A stretch of DNA of 64,000 bases from Pseudomonas canadensis (GTDB taxonomy: Bacteria; Pseudomonadota; Gammaproteobacteria; Pseudomonadales; Pseudomonadaceae): the NCBI RefSeq assembly GCF_000503215.1, contig NZ_AYTD01000013.1, positions 734,009-798,008 on the forward strand, written 5' to 3'. Below the pieces are notes generated by a model that made no database searches, had not been told where the DNA came from, and saw only the letters and a program-made list of their open reading frames with translations. Shown one piece after another: positions 46,777 to 56,262 of the stretch; position 1 is the stretch's first letter, and each line of letters opens with the position of its first letter. The translations under genes and the position numbers were made by a program.

Positions 46777-47673
46777 TTAAACCGGATGACCGGTTGAATC
46801 GGCGTGTTCCCTTGCCAACTCCAGCCAGGCCAAAGCCGCCGGTGGCAGATGGGCGCTCGAGCGCCAGGCCAGGGCGATGTGCCAGTCGGTGTGGGGTTCA
46901 TCCAACGGGACCAGGGCGATGCCAGCGTGTTGATGTTTGTGCGCCAGCATGCGTGGCACGAAGGCCACACCCAGTCCGGCGGCGACCAGGTCGATGATGA
47001 AGTCGATCTGCCCGCTGCGTGCGGTCACCTTGGGGGTGACGCCTTTGCGCTCGCAGGCAGCGAGGATCTTGGCGTTGAGGGCAAAGCCGGCTTCGAAGAG
47101 GATGAACGGTGAATCGGCCAGGTCAGTGAAGTCGATGCGCTTGCGCTGGGCCAAAGGGTGGCTGATGGGCAGCACGGCCATCAGCGGCTCATTGCGCACA
47201 GGTTGGTAGTCGAAGTCTTCATCCACCGGCAGCAGCAGCGCCGCCAGGTCGACCTCCCCCGCTTCCAGGCATTCGCGCAGCTTTTTGCTGCCGTACTCGG
47301 TGAGTTCGATGTCGATGTCCGGGTAGCGGCTGCGGTAGGTCGCAAACATCGTCGCAAACAGCACGCCGCAGCCCACCGGCGGCAGGCCGATACGCAGCAC
47401 GCCACGCTTTAAACCGCGCAGGTCGTTGATCTCAGCCACCAAGTCGTTGCGCTCGGCAAGCAGCACCAAGGCGCGTCGGTAGGCGATTTCGCCGGCAGCG
47501 GTGAGTTCGTTACGGTGGCCCAGGCGGTTGAGCAACGGTGTGCCCAGTTCATCTTCCAACGTCTTGACCGCCTTGCTCACGGTGGATTGGGTCAGGCACA
47601 CCACCTCGGCGGCCTGGGAGAAACCACCCTGGCGCACCACTTCGACAAAGGCTCGCAATGTTCTCAGGTTCAT
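46777..47673 (-). CDS. LysR family regulator divergent from lldD
   Basis: 298 residues. HTH is at residues about 5-60 (GGFSQAAEVVCLTQSTVSKAVKTLEDELG). The effector-binding domain follows with GVLRIGLPPVGCG. Its subgroup resembles CynR/CbbR-like regulators of adjacent oxidoreductase genes. It is divergent from lldD with a 102-base gap holding a clear palindrome, so regulation of lldD is likely. This departs from the usual pseudomonad arrangement, where a GntR-type LldR controls lldPD. Confidence 0.9.
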   Translation of the reverse strand: MNLRTLRAFVEVVRQGGFSQAAEVVCLTQSTVSKAVKTLEDELGTPLLNRLGHRNELTAAGEIAYRRALVLLAERNDLVAEINDLRGLKRGVLRIGLPPVGCGVLFATMFATYRSRYPDIDIELTEYGSKKLRECLEAGEVDLAALLLPVDEDFDYQPVRNEPLMAVLPISHPLAQRKRIDFTDLADSPFILFEAGFALNAKILAACERKGVTPKVTARSGQIDFIIDLVAAGLGVAFVPRMLAHKHQHAGIALVPLDEPHTDWHIALAWRSSAHLPPAALAWLELAREHADSTGHPV

Positions 47674-47702
47674 CAGTATTCCTTCGGCGACTGACCACCA
47701 GC

Positions 47703-47721
47703 GATAAAAGTTGTTTTTATC
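47703..47721. promoter_or_regulatory. Palindromic operator between the LysR gene and lldD
   Basis: GATAAAA-GTTGT-TTTTATC is a perfect seven-base inverted repeat with a five-base spacer, 54 bases before the lldD ATG and 29 bases before the LysR start. The position and AT-rich dyad suit a LysR-type binding site. Confidence 0.5.
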
Positions 47722-47775
47722 ATGCCAGAGAATTGCCTATCCTGACTTCACCTTGCCTTGTGGAGCCCTCCAATA

Positions 47776-48906
47776 ATGATCATCTCGTCCGCCTCCGACT
47801 ACCGCGCAGCCGCCAAGCGCAAGTTGCCGCGCTTCCTGTTCGACTACATCGACGGCGGCGCCTACGCCGAACACACGCTGCGTGCGAACAGTTCGGACCT
47901 GGCCGAGATCAGCCTGCGCCAACGCATCCTGCGCAATGTGGACAACCTGAGCCTGAAGACCACGCTGTTCGGCCAGGAGCTGGACATGCCGGTGATACTC
48001 AGCCCGGTGGGCCTCACCGGCATGTACGCGCGACGTGGCGAAGTGCAGGCGGCCAAGGCGGCGGCGAACAAGGGCATTCCGTTCTGCCTGTCGACGGTGT
48101 CGGTGTGCCCGATTGAAGAGGTGGCATCGCAGAGCGCGCAGGCGATCTGGTTCCAGCTGTATGTGCTCAAGGACCGTGGTTTCATGCGCAATGCGCTGGA
48201 GCGCGCGCAAGCCGCGGGCGTCACTACATTGGTGTTTACCGTGGATATGCCCACGCCCGGCGCGCGCTATCGCGATGCCCACTCGGGCATGTCCGGACCG
48301 TTCGCAGCACAGCGGCGCATGCTGCAAGCCGTCACCAAGCCGCAATGGGCCTTCGATGTAGGACTGATGGGCCGTCCCCATGACCTGGGCAACATCTCCA
48401 AATACCTGGGCAAACCCACACACCTGGAAGACTACATCGGCTGGCTGGCGAACAATTTCGACGCCTCCATCAGTTGGAAAGACCTGGAATGGATCCGCGA
48501 ATTCTGGAAAGGCCCGATGATCATCAAAGGTATTCTCGACCCTCAGGACGCCAAGGACGCAGTGAGTTTCGGTGCCGATGGCATCGTGGTCTCCAACCAT
48601 GGCGGTCGCCAGTTGGATGGCGTGCTGTCCACTGCCAAGGCCCTGCCTCCGATTGCCGATGCGGTGGGCGACGATCTCACGGTTTTGGTGGACTCCGGCA
48701 TCCGCTCCGGACTGGACGTGGTGCGCATGCTGGCCTTGGGTGCCAAGGCCTGCCTGCTGGGGCGTGCCACCGCCTACGCGCTGGCTGCCGACGGCCAGCA
48801 CGGCGTGGAAAACCTGCTGGACATCTTCGCCAAGGAAATGCGCGTGGCCATGACCCTCACCGGCGTCACTTCCATCGCGCAGATCGACCGCTCTACCCTG
48901 GTCTAA
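47776..48906 (+). CDS. lldD: FMN-dependent L-lactate dehydrogenase (LldD)
   Basis: 376 residues from the ATG at 47776; the start [18 protein letters not shown] matches E. coli LldD. It oxidises L-lactate to pyruvate at the membrane and passes electrons to quinone. FMN and substrate residues are visible: [15 protein letters not shown] near 25, [14 protein letters not shown] near 77, FQLYV near 127, [17 protein letters not shown] near 155, and SNHGGRQLD with the catalytic His near 276. A lactate permease (lldP) and D-lactate dehydrogenase, usual partners in pseudomonads, are absent. The stop overlaps the convergent CoA-transferase stop (CTAA). Confidence 0.93.
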   Translation: MIISSASDYRAAAKRKLPRFLFDYIDGGAYAEHTLRANSSDLAEISLRQRILRNVDNLSLKTTLFGQELDMPVILSPVGLTGMYARRGEVQAAKAAANKGIPFCLSTVSVCPIEEVASQSAQAIWFQLYVLKDRGFMRNALERAQAAGVTTLVFTVDMPTPGARYRDAHSGMSGPFAAQRRMLQAVTKPQWAFDVGLMGRPHDLGNISKYLGKPTHLEDYIGWLANNFDASISWKDLEWIREFWKGPMIIKGILDPQDAKDAVSFGADGIVVSNHGGRQLDGVLSTAKALPPIADAVGDDLTVLVDSGIRSGLDVVRMLALGAKACLLGRATAYALAADGQHGVENLLDIFAKEMRVAMTLTGVTSIAQIDRSTLV

Positions 48907-50135
48907 CCCTGCTGCTCGACGATCCCACGGGCCTTGAGTTGGGCCAGTTGCTCCGCCGACAAGCCCAACCGTTCACCGAGGATATCGTCGGTGTGCTGCC
49001 CCAGCCTCGGCGCCGGCCGCACGTATTCCACGGGCGTGCCGGACATTTTGATCGGGCTGCCGACCATGGCAAAGTCCGGGTTCTGCGGGTGTGGGATGTT
49101 CACCATCAGGTTGCGCGCGATCACCTGGGGTTCTTCCAGGGATTGCGCAATCGAGTTGATCGCCCCCACCGGCACCTTCGACGCATGGATGCACGCCACC
49201 CACTCATCGGCGCTGCGCCCCAGGAAGTGCGCCGAGAGCAACGCGACGATGTCTTCGCGATGGGCCACGCGGTCGGCATTGCGACAAAAGCGCGGGTCCT
49301 GCGGCAAGTGCGGCAGGCCGATGCTCTGGCACAGGGCGATGAACTGGCTGTCATTACCGCAGGCGATGATGAAGTCACGGTCGGCGGCGCGGAACACCTG
49401 GTAAGGCACGATGTTGGCGTGGGCATTGCCATAACGCTGCGGCACCTTGCCCGACGCGAGGTAGTTCATGCTCTGGTTGGCCAACGTGGCGACTTGTACG
49501 TCCAACAACGCCATATCGATGTATTGACCAACGCCGGTGCGCTCACGGCTGAGCAATGCAGCCTGGATCGCCACGGTGGAATACAGGCCGGTCATCAAGT
49601 CGGAAAACGCCACGCCAACTTTTTGCGGGCCGCCGCCCGGCAAATCATCACGCTCGCCAGTAATGCTCATCAAGCCACCGATGCCCTGGATGATGAAGTC
49701 GTAACCCGGCTCTTCGGCACGCGGCCCGGTCTGGCCGAAACCGGTGATGGAGCAATACACCAGGCGTGGATTGATCTCGGCCAGGGTCGCGTAATCCAGG
49801 CCATAACGGGCCAGGGAGCCGGCCTTATAGTTCTCGATCAGTACATCCGAGCTGGCCGCCAAAGCGCGTACCAACTCCTGACCTTCGGGAGTGGCCATGT
49901 CGATGGCCACGGATAACTTGCCGCGATTGGTCGACTGATAATAAGAAGCTTCGCCGGACGATTCGCCGGTGTCGGTCTTCATCCAGGGCGGCCCCCAGGC
50001 ACGGGTGTCGTCGCCGCTTTTCGGGCGTTCGATCTTGACCACTTCCGCGCCAAGGTCGGCCAACACTTGCCCACACCAGGGGCCGGCCAACACACGGCTT
50101 AAATCCAGTACCCGCAAACCTGTCAATGCACCCAT
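48903..50135 (-). CDS. Class III acyl-CoA transferase (CaiB/BaiF family)
   Basis: 410 residues. The family opening [26 protein letters not shown] is followed by [11 protein letters not shown] and [12 protein letters not shown], whose Asp (near residue 176) forms the acyl-anhydride with the substrate. Such enzymes move CoA between a carboxylate and a donor such as succinyl-CoA. As last gene of an operon with enoyl-CoA hydratase and 3-hydroxyacyl-CoA dehydrogenase, it probably activates the acid degraded by this cluster. It starts 26 bases after the stop of the dehydrogenase. Confidence 0.9.
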   Translation of the reverse strand: MGALTGLRVLDLSRVLAGPWCGQVLADLGAEVVKIERPKSGDDTRAWGPPWMKTDTGESSGEASYYQSTNRGKLSVAIDMATPEGQELVRALAASSDVLIENYKAGSLARYGLDYATLAEINPRLVYCSITGFGQTGPRAEEPGYDFIIQGIGGLMSITGERDDLPGGGPQKVGVAFSDLMTGLYSTVAIQAALLSRERTGVGQYIDMALLDVQVATLANQSMNYLASGKVPQRYGNAHANIVPYQVFRAADRDFIIACGNDSQFIALCQSIGLPHLPQDPRFCRNADRVAHREDIVALLSAHFLGRSADEWVACIHASKVPVGAINSIAQSLEEPQVIARNLMVNIPHPQNPDFAMVGSPIKMSGTPVEYVRPAPRLGQHTDDILGERLGLSAEQLAQLKARGIVEQQG

Positions 50136-50161
50136 TGTTCTTGTCCTGTGAGGTTGGGAAA

Positions 50162-51691
50162 TCAGCCGGCTGTCGGCTCTTCATGGCGCAAGGAAACACC
50201 CAGCATCGCCCGCCGCCGTAACCAGGGGCTGGGGCGGTAACGTGGGTCGTGGGTGAGTTCGCTCATGCGCTGCAAAATCGTCAGGATCCGCCGAGGCCCA
50301 AGGGCATCGCCCCAAGCCAGCGGCCCCTTGGGATAACCGAGGCCCAGTTGCACGGCCTGGTCGATATCCTCGACGCTGGCGATGCGCTGCTGGGCAATGT
50401 CACAGGCCAGGTTGACCACCATCGCCAAGGTGCGCTGGGCCACGAAGCCGACGCTGTCGCCAATCACCGTGACGCCCACACCGTCTGCTGAGAGCAAAGC
50501 GTGAGCCGCATCGCGCATGGCGGGCGAAGTCAGTGGGTTCTGCATCAAGGTGCGATGACGCGACAGGTCCGTCAGCAGGTCGATGCACAGGGTGCGCGCC
50601 GGGTCGGTGTCGAAGCGCACGCAGGCGCTGGTGGCGTCGCGGCCATACGGGGCCAGCAGGCATAACGCTTCAGGCGAAGGTTGCGCGGCGTGTTCCAGAT
50701 GGGCGCCCAGGTTGATCACCAAGGCGCTCAAGCGCTCGTAGTCTTCACTGTTTTCCGTTGCGATCCAAACCGGCGGTTGCGGGTTTACAGTCGGTACGGG
50801 TTGAGGCTGAGGGCCATTGATGAGCTGGCCGTTTTCATACTGATAGAACCCATGCCCGGTCTTGCGTCCAAGGCGTCCAGCCACCAACATCTGCCGGGTC
50901 AGGGGCGACGGTTTGTAGCGGGGTTCCTGATAAAACTGGTTGTAGATCGACTCCATCACCGGGTGCGACACATCCAGGCCGGTGAGGTCCAGCAACTCCA
51001 GCGGCCCCATCCGGAACCCGGCGCCGTCGCGCAGGATGCGGTCGATATCACCGCGCTCGGCGATGCCCTCATCAAGCATCTTCAACGCTTCAGTACCATA
51101 GGCACGACCGGCGTGGTTGACGATGAAACCCGGCGTGTCCTTGGCGCGCACGCCGCGATGGCCGATGCGTGCAGCCAGGGCCAACAGCGCGTCGCCAACC
51201 TTTGGCGCGGTGGCCAGGCCGTCGATCACCTCCACCACACGCATCAGCGGCACCGGGTTGAAGAAGTGCAGCCCGGCCACGCGCTCAGGGTGCTGGCAAC
51301 CGGTGGCGATGGCCGTGACAGACAGCGAAGAGGTGTTGGTGGCGAGGATGCAGGTCGGGCTGACAATGCCTTCCAGCTGTTGCAGCAGGCCGCGCTTGGC
51401 GTCGAGGTTTTCCACGATGGCTTCGACGACCAGGTCGCAATCGCTCAGGTCATCAATCGCCTCGGCAACCCGCAGGTTGGCCAGCGCCGCCTCCATCGCG
51501 GCCTGGCTGATCTTGCCCTTGCCCACCAACTTGGCAAAGGTGCCGCTGAGATTATCCCGAGCCGATTGCGCAGCGCCTTCACGGGCATCGAACAGATGCA
51601 CCACCACACCGGCCTGGGCCGCGATTTGTGCGATACCCGCGCCCATGACGCCAGTGCCCACCAATGCCATCGTATTCAGGGTGTCGGTCAT
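50162..51691 (-). CDS. 3-hydroxyacyl-CoA dehydrogenase, two-domain PaaH/PaaC type
   Basis: 509 residues from the ATG at 51691, preceded by GGGGGGA. The frame itself runs to 52210 inside the hydratase gene, but that extension is not family-like. The N-terminal Rossmann motif VGTGVMGAGIAQIAAQAG binds NAD. HFFNPVPLMRVVEV with the catalytic His is near residue 141, followed by two 3HCDH C-terminal domains, the second including VGFVAQRTLAMVVN and LGYPKGPLAWGD. It oxidises L-3-hydroxyacyl-CoA to 3-ketoacyl-CoA. The gap to the hydratase gene is two bases. Confidence 0.92.
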   Translation of the reverse strand: MTDTLNTMALVGTGVMGAGIAQIAAQAGVVVHLFDAREGAAQSARDNLSGTFAKLVGKGKISQAAMEAALANLRVAEAIDDLSDCDLVVEAIVENLDAKRGLLQQLEGIVSPTCILATNTSSLSVTAIATGCQHPERVAGLHFFNPVPLMRVVEVIDGLATAPKVGDALLALAARIGHRGVRAKDTPGFIVNHAGRAYGTEALKMLDEGIAERGDIDRILRDGAGFRMGPLELLDLTGLDVSHPVMESIYNQFYQEPRYKPSPLTRQMLVAGRLGRKTGHGFYQYENGQLINGPQPQPVPTVNPQPPVWIATENSEDYERLSALVINLGAHLEHAAQPSPEALCLLAPYGRDATSACVRFDTDPARTLCIDLLTDLSRHRTLMQNPLTSPAMRDAAHALLSADGVGVTVIGDSVGFVAQRTLAMVVNLACDIAQQRIASVEDIDQAVQLGLGYPKGPLAWGDALGPRRILTILQRMSELTHDPRYRPSPWLRRRAMLGVSLRHEEPTAG

Positions 51692-51693
51692 AC

Positions 51694-52485
51694 TTATTCC
51701 CCCCGGTAGTGCGGTGTGCGTTTCTCGAAGAACGCGGCGGCGCCCTCCTTCTGGTCCTTGGAATCGAACAGCAATTGGAAGGCCTTGCGCTCCAGTACCA
51801 AGGCGCTTTCCAGCGGCAGGTCGGCGCCGGCCAGCATCACTTCCTTGATCTGCTCCACCGCCAACGGCGGCAATGCGGCAATCTGCGCGGCCAGTTCCAG
51901 GGCGCGGGGCAGTGTCTGGTCGTCGCTGACCATTTCGCTGAGCATGCCCATCGCCAGGGCTTCTTTCGCGCTGACCATGCAACCCGTGAGCGCAATGCGC
52001 ATAGCCTGGAACTTGCCCACCGCGCGGATCAGGCGTTGAGTGCCGCCCGCACCGGGCATCAAGCCGAGCTTCACTTCCGGCTGGGCAAATCGCGCCGACT
52101 CGCCCGCCACGATCAGGTCGCAATGCATCGCCAGCTCGCAGCCACCGCCCAGGGCAAAACCGTTGACAGCGGCAATCACCGGCTTGGGGCAACGGCTGAT
52201 GGCTTCCCACAGGTATTCAGTGTGGCGGCGGTACATATCGATCGCGCCCGCACTGGCGAACTCCTTGATATCCGCGCCGGCCACGAAGAACTGCTCGCCA
52301 CCGGTCAGCACGATGGCGCGTACATCCTGGCGTCGGGACAGTGCGCGGAAGTGCTCGGCGAGAGCTTCACGCACCTGGGCATTGAGGGCGTTTTTCACTT
52401 CAGGGCGGTGGATACGCACCACGGCCACGCCATTGTCATGGATGTCGAGGGTCACCACGGGTGAGTTGGCGCTGGTCACATTCAC
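51694..52485 (-). CDS. Enoyl-CoA hydratase/isomerase family protein
   Basis: 263 residues. VAGADIKEFAS near residue 70 forms part of the oxyanion hole, GFALGGGCELAMHCD near 112 has the first catalytic Glu, and QPEVKLGLMPGAGGTQRL near 138 has the second. Both acids of a true hydratase (crotonase fold) are present. It adds water to a trans-2-enoyl-CoA. First gene of the minus-strand operon; an IclR-like operator sits 38 bases upstream of its start. Confidence 0.92.
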   Translation of the reverse strand: MNVTSANSPVVTLDIHDNGVAVVRIHRPEVKNALNAQVREALAEHFRALSRRQDVRAIVLTGGEQFFVAGADIKEFASAGAIDMYRRHTEYLWEAISRCPKPVIAAVNGFALGGGCELAMHCDLIVAGESARFAQPEVKLGLMPGAGGTQRLIRAVGKFQAMRIALTGCMVSAKEALAMGMLSEMVSDDQTLPRALELAAQIAALPPLAVEQIKEVMLAGADLPLESALVLERKAFQLLFDSKDQKEGAAAFFEKRTPHYRGE

Positions 52486-52523
52486 TCCTGCTGCACTGTT
52501 CTTGTTAGTTGGATTGGCGCATG

Positions 52524-52538
52524 TTTCGCTGTGCGAAA
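52524..52538. promoter_or_regulatory. IclR-like operator 1
   Basis: TTTCGC-TGT-GCGAAA is a perfect 15-base palindrome, the size and form bound by IclR-family regulators. It lies 38 bases before the enoyl-CoA hydratase start and has a near copy at 52684-52698. Confidence 0.6.
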
Positions 52539-52683
52539 TAACATTCCGTATTTGACGATTAGCATAAGTACCGACCCCGCTGGTGTAAACGGAAAAACGC
52601 GGACAACGCTCAAACCATCGACTAACTCGCTGTTTTAAAGGGTTTTATCTCATCTGAAAATCAAGGCGCAAAAGATTGCTTAG

Positions 52684-52698
52684 TTTCGCTGTGCGGAA
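52684..52698. promoter_or_regulatory. IclR-like operator 2
   Basis: TTTCGC-TGT-GCGGAA differs from operator 1 at one base. It lies 43 bases before the iclR-type gene's ATG, so it could serve autoregulation of the plus-strand operon. Confidence 0.6.
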
Positions 52699-52741
52699 TA
52701 CTATTTTGTTTTGTTGATTTTATAAAAAAATGAGGATTACC

Positions 52742-53587
52742 ATGCGCCGTCGAAACCCCGAGCCGGACAGCACAGAAGTTTCCGCTTTCGAGCATGTGTT
52801 GATCGACCCGATGAACAACGATGAGGAGGAAGACAAGGATCGCCAATTCGTCACCGCCCTGGCCCGTGGCCTGGAACTGTTGCGCTGTTTCACGCCAAGC
52901 GAAAGCGTGCTGGGCAACCAGGAACTGGCGCGCAAGACCGGCCTGCCGAAACCGACGATCACCCGCATGACCCACACCCTGACCCGCTTGGGTTACCTCA
53001 AGCACCTGCCGCAGTCAGGCCGGTATCAGTTGGATGTAGGCGTGATGGCCTTCGGTTACGCGATGTTGTCGAACCTGTCGATCCGCGCCGTGGCTCATCC
53101 GTTGATGGAGACCATGGCCAAGTACGCCCAGGCGGCCGTTGCGATGGCCACTCGGGACCGCCTCGACGCGGTGTACCTGGACGTGGTCCAGGGCGAAGCG
53201 AACATGACCATGCGCCGCCAGGTCGGCACACGGTTGCCGTTGCACTTGAGTTCAGCAGGCCGCGCCTGCCTGGCAGCAATGCCGGAAAACGAGCGGGAGT
53301 TCATTCTCGACCATATCCGCCAGCGCCATCTGGAGGACTGGCCGAGCATCCGCAAGGGGCTGGAACGCGCCTTCCGGGACTACACCGATTTCGGCTATTG
53401 CATGTCGATCGGTGAGTGGCACCGCGATGTCAACGCCATCGCCGTGCCGCTGCGACACGCACAACACGGCTTGCTGGCGTTCAACTGTGGCGGACCGAGT
53501 TTCCACCTCTCCCGGGAGAAACTCGAAGACGACATCGGCCCACGCCTCAAGCACATGGTGAACAACATCGAGGCCGCCACCCGCTAG
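52742..53587 (+). CDS. IclR family regulator of the acyl-CoA cluster
   Basis: 281 residues from the ATG at 52742, preceded by GAGGA at five bases; an ATG four codons upstream overlaps that site and is unlikely. The winged helix occupies residues about 35-100 (LARGLELLRCFTP, NQELARKTGLPKPTITRM). The GAF-like IclR effector domain follows (YLDVVQGEANMTMRRQVGTR). Flanked by its twin operators and located between the two arms of the cluster, it should control both in response to a pathway intermediate. The ~30-residue acidic N-terminal extension (MNNDEEEDKD) is unusual. Confidence 0.92.
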   Translation: MRRRNPEPDSTEVSAFEHVLIDPMNNDEEEDKDRQFVTALARGLELLRCFTPSESVLGNQELARKTGLPKPTITRMTHTLTRLGYLKHLPQSGRYQLDVGVMAFGYAMLSNLSIRAVAHPLMETMAKYAQAAVAMATRDRLDAVYLDVVQGEANMTMRRQVGTRLPLHLSSAGRACLAAMPENEREFILDHIRQRHLEDWPSIRKGLERAFRDYTDFGYCMSIGEWHRDVNAIAVPLRHAQHGLLAFNCGGPSFHLSREKLEDDIGPRLKHMVNNIEAATR

Positions 53588-53656
53588 CTGGACCGGTGCA
53601 TGGCCTCGGCAGATTGACGATAACAGGCCCGCCGAACGGGCCGCTGAGGAATGCAC

Positions 53657-54811
53657 ATGATCCGAGACGCACAAACGCTTCATATCCTGGTGGACGCCAT
53701 TGCGCAGTTCGTCGACGAAGCGCTGATCCCACGGGAAAACGAAGTCGCCGAGACCGATGAAATCCCGGCGGACATCGTCAGCCAGTTCCAGGACATGGGC
53801 CTGTTCGGCCTGACCATCCCCGAAGCCTACGGCGGCCTCGGGCTGACCATGGAAGAAGAGGTGACCATCGCCTTTGAACTGGGGCGCACCTCACCGGCCT
53901 TCCGTTCCTACTTCGGCACCAACAATGGCATCGGCTCCATCGGCATCCTGCTGGATGGCACCGACGCACAGAAAGAGCACTACCTGCCGCTGTTGGCCAG
54001 CGGCGAGCTGCTCAGCTCGTTCTGCCTCACCGAGCCAGACTCGGGCTCCGACGCCGCCTCACTGAAAACCACCGCCGTGCGCGATGGCGACCACTATGTG
54101 ATCAACGGCACCAAGCGCTTTATCACCAACGCGCCCCACGCCGGGATTTTCACCGTGATGGCGCGCACCGACCCGGCGATCCGTGGTTCGGCCGGTATCA
54201 GTGCGTTCATCGTCGAACGTGACACACCCGGCCTGTCCCTGGGCAAACGCGACCACAAGATGGGCCAGCAAGGTGCCCACACCAGCGACGTGATTTTCGA
54301 CAACGTACGCGTGCCGGCCAGCCAGTTGATCGGTGGCGTGGAAGGCGTGGGCTTCAAGACCGCGATGAAGGTCCTCGACAAAGGCCGCCTGCACATCGCC
54401 GCCGTCAGCGTGGGCGCTGCCGAGCGCATGTTGAACGACGCGCTGAACTACGCGATCGAGCGCAAGCAATTCGGCCAGCCGATTGCCGAGTTCCAGCTGA
54501 TCCAGGCCATGCTTGCCGACAGCAAGGCCGAGATCTACGCCGCGCGTTGCATGGTGCTCGACGCCGCCCGCAAGCGCGACGAAGGCCAGGACATCGGCAC
54601 CGAGGCGTCGTGTTCGAAGATGTTCGCCACCGAGATGTGCGGCCGCGTCGCTGACCGTTGCGTGCAGATCCACGGCGGTGCCGGCTATATCAGCGAGTAC
54701 GCCATCGAACGTTTCTACCGGGATGTGCGCCTGTTCCGCCTGTATGAAGGCACCACGCAGATCCAGCAACTGGTGATTGCCCGCAACATGATTCGCGCGG
54801 CGCAACGCTAG
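53657..54811 (+). CDS. Acyl-CoA dehydrogenase
   Basis: 384 residues. The ATG at 53657 has GAGGA six bases upstream; the ATG at 53651 abuts that site and is rejected. FAD/substrate motifs FCLTEPDSGSDAASLKT near 126 and GTKRFITNAPHAG near 153 are present. Near the C-terminus RLYEGTTQIQQLVIARNMI supplies the catalytic Glu. It introduces the trans-2 double bond into an acyl-CoA and passes electrons to ETF. It supplies the substrate for the divergent hydratase, and follows the iclR-type gene in the same direction. Confidence 0.93.
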   Translation: MIRDAQTLHILVDAIAQFVDEALIPRENEVAETDEIPADIVSQFQDMGLFGLTIPEAYGGLGLTMEEEVTIAFELGRTSPAFRSYFGTNNGIGSIGILLDGTDAQKEHYLPLLASGELLSSFCLTEPDSGSDAASLKTTAVRDGDHYVINGTKRFITNAPHAGIFTVMARTDPAIRGSAGISAFIVERDTPGLSLGKRDHKMGQQGAHTSDVIFDNVRVPASQLIGGVEGVGFKTAMKVLDKGRLHIAAVSVGAAERMLNDALNYAIERKQFGQPIAEFQLIQAMLADSKAEIYAARCMVLDAARKRDEGQDIGTEASCSKMFATEMCGRVADRCVQIHGGAGYISEYAIERFYRDVRLFRLYEGTTQIQQLVIARNMIRAAQR

Positions 54812-54865
54812 GCCTCACCGCACCACCATACCCAATGCCCTAACAACTACAAGCAAGGTATCGCT

Positions 54866-56140
54866 ATGGAAGTCGCCGCATCGGCGGGCGCGTTGTCGCC
54901 TGCAAAAAGCAAACTGTGGATCGTCGTTTTCATCTTCTGCTTCCTCGGCCTGTTGATCGATGGCGCGGACCTGATGTTGCTGTCCTACAGCCTCAGCAGC
55001 CTCAAGGCCGAGTTCGGCCTGACCAGCGTCGAAGCCGGCAGCCTGGGCAGCTTCACCCTGGCCGGAATGGCCATCGGGGGTATCTACGGGGGCTGGGCCT
55101 GTGACCGTTTCGGGCGGGTAAAAACCGTGGTGTGGAGCATCGTGCTGTTTTCCGTGGGCACGGCGATCCTGGGCATGACCCACAGCTATTGGCAGTTTGC
55201 GGCCACCCGGTTTTTCGCCTCCCTCGGCCTGGGCGCGCTGTATGTGGCGTGCAACACGTTGATGGCCGAATACGTGCCGACCCGCTACCGCACCACCGTG
55301 CTCGGCACCCTGCAGGCGGGTTGGTCGGTGGGCTACATCGTTGCCACCCTACTGGCCGGTTGGATTCTCCCGGAGCACGGCTGGCGCTGGCTGTTCTACG
55401 TGGCCATCATCCCGGTGATCCTCGCCGTGCTGATGCAACGCTTGGTGCCGGAGCCTCAGGCCTGGTTGACCGCGCGCGCCGAACGGGCGAAAGACAAAGC
55501 CAACGGCAGCCAGGATGTCCTGAAGAAAAAGCCCGATGGCATGTTCAAGCTGATCTTCAGCGACCCCAAGGCCAGCCGTATGTTCCTGCTCTGGGCCCTG
55601 ACCGCAGGCTTCTTGCAATTCGGTTACTACGGCGTGAACAACTGGATGCCGTCGTACCTGGAAAGCGAGCTGGGGATGAACTTCAAGTCGATGACCAGCT
55701 ACATGGTCGGCACTTATGCGGCGATGATCTTCGGCAAGATCCTCGCGGGCCTGGCGGCGGACCGTCTCGGTCGACGCGTGGTATTCGCGTTTGGCGCTCT
55801 GGGCACGGCGATCTTCCTGCCGGTGATCGTGCTGTTCCAGAGCCCCGAGAATATCCTGTGGATGCTGGTGGTGTTCGGCTTCCTGTACGGCATTCCCTAT
55901 GGCGTGAACGCGACCTACATGACCGAAAGCTTTGAGGCCAAGTTTCGTGGTTCGGCGGTGGGTGGTGCGTACAACATCGGCCGTATCGGCGCAGCGGTGG
56001 CGCCGGCAGCCATCGGCTTCCTGGCGTCCCATGGCTCCATCGGCATGGGCTTTTTGGTGATGGGCGGCGCGTACTTTATCTGCGGTGTCATACCGGCGTT
56101 GTTTATTCGCGATAAACAGTTCGATCCGCAGAAACAGTAA
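54866..56140 (+). CDS. MFS carboxylate transporter, aromatic acid:H+ symporter (AAHS)-like
   Basis: 424 residues and 12 hydrophobic segments. LLIDGADLMLLSYSLSSLKAE near residue 30 carries the Asp-rich first helix of AAHS carriers (PcaK, BenK). GGWACDRFGRVKT near 80 is the MFS loop motif, echoed by AADRLGRRV near 305. It probably imports the acid that the adjacent enzymes degrade, by proton symport. AAGGT precedes the ATG. It ends the plus-strand operon with a hairpin 40 bases later. Confidence 0.9.
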   Translation: MEVAASAGALSPAKSKLWIVVFIFCFLGLLIDGADLMLLSYSLSSLKAEFGLTSVEAGSLGSFTLAGMAIGGIYGGWACDRFGRVKTVVWSIVLFSVGTAILGMTHSYWQFAATRFFASLGLGALYVACNTLMAEYVPTRYRTTVLGTLQAGWSVGYIVATLLAGWILPEHGWRWLFYVAIIPVILAVLMQRLVPEPQAWLTARAERAKDKANGSQDVLKKKPDGMFKLIFSDPKASRMFLLWALTAGFLQFGYYGVNNWMPSYLESELGMNFKSMTSYMVGTYAAMIFGKILAGLAADRLGRRVVFAFGALGTAIFLPVIVLFQSPENILWMLVVFGFLYGIPYGVNATYMTESFEAKFRGSAVGGAYNIGRIGAAVAPAAIGFLASHGSIGMGFLVMGGAYFICGVIPALFIRDKQFDPQKQ

Positions 56141-56181
56141 GGCCACCGCTTAGTTGCCAATTAACTGGCGTCATCATCCAG

Positions 56182-56209
56182 CGACTGCTTTTAGCGATAA
56201 AAGCAGTCG
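56182..56209 (+). terminator. Hairpin terminator of the MFS operon
   Basis: CGACTGCTTTTA, a GCGA tetraloop (GNRA type) and TAAAAGCAGTCG form a perfect 12-base stem, followed by ATTGATTTATATGACTTTTT. The T-rich tail is imperfect but the stem is strong. Confidence 0.7.
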
Positions 56210-56245
56210 ATTGATTTATATGACTTTTTATTAGTTCTAAGCGAT

Positions 56246-56262
56246 TTGGCATGAATCTCGCT
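56246..56262 (+). promoter_or_regulatory. Possible sigma54 promoter upstream of the GGDEF gene
   Basis: TTGGCATGAATCTCGCT matches 15 of 17 positions of YTGGCACGRNNNTTGCW, with the GG and GC elements ten bases apart as required. The GGDEF start codon is about 175 bases beyond the expected start site, leaving a long leader with a CAGGG/CCCTG hairpin. The rest of 56141-56447 holds no gene. Confidence 0.45.

Noticed and set aside
50162..52210. A 682-residue reading of the 3-hydroxyacyl-CoA dehydrogenase
   Set aside because: The extra 173 residues are an out-of-frame shadow of the enoyl-CoA hydratase; the family start with GGGGGGA before it is at 51691.
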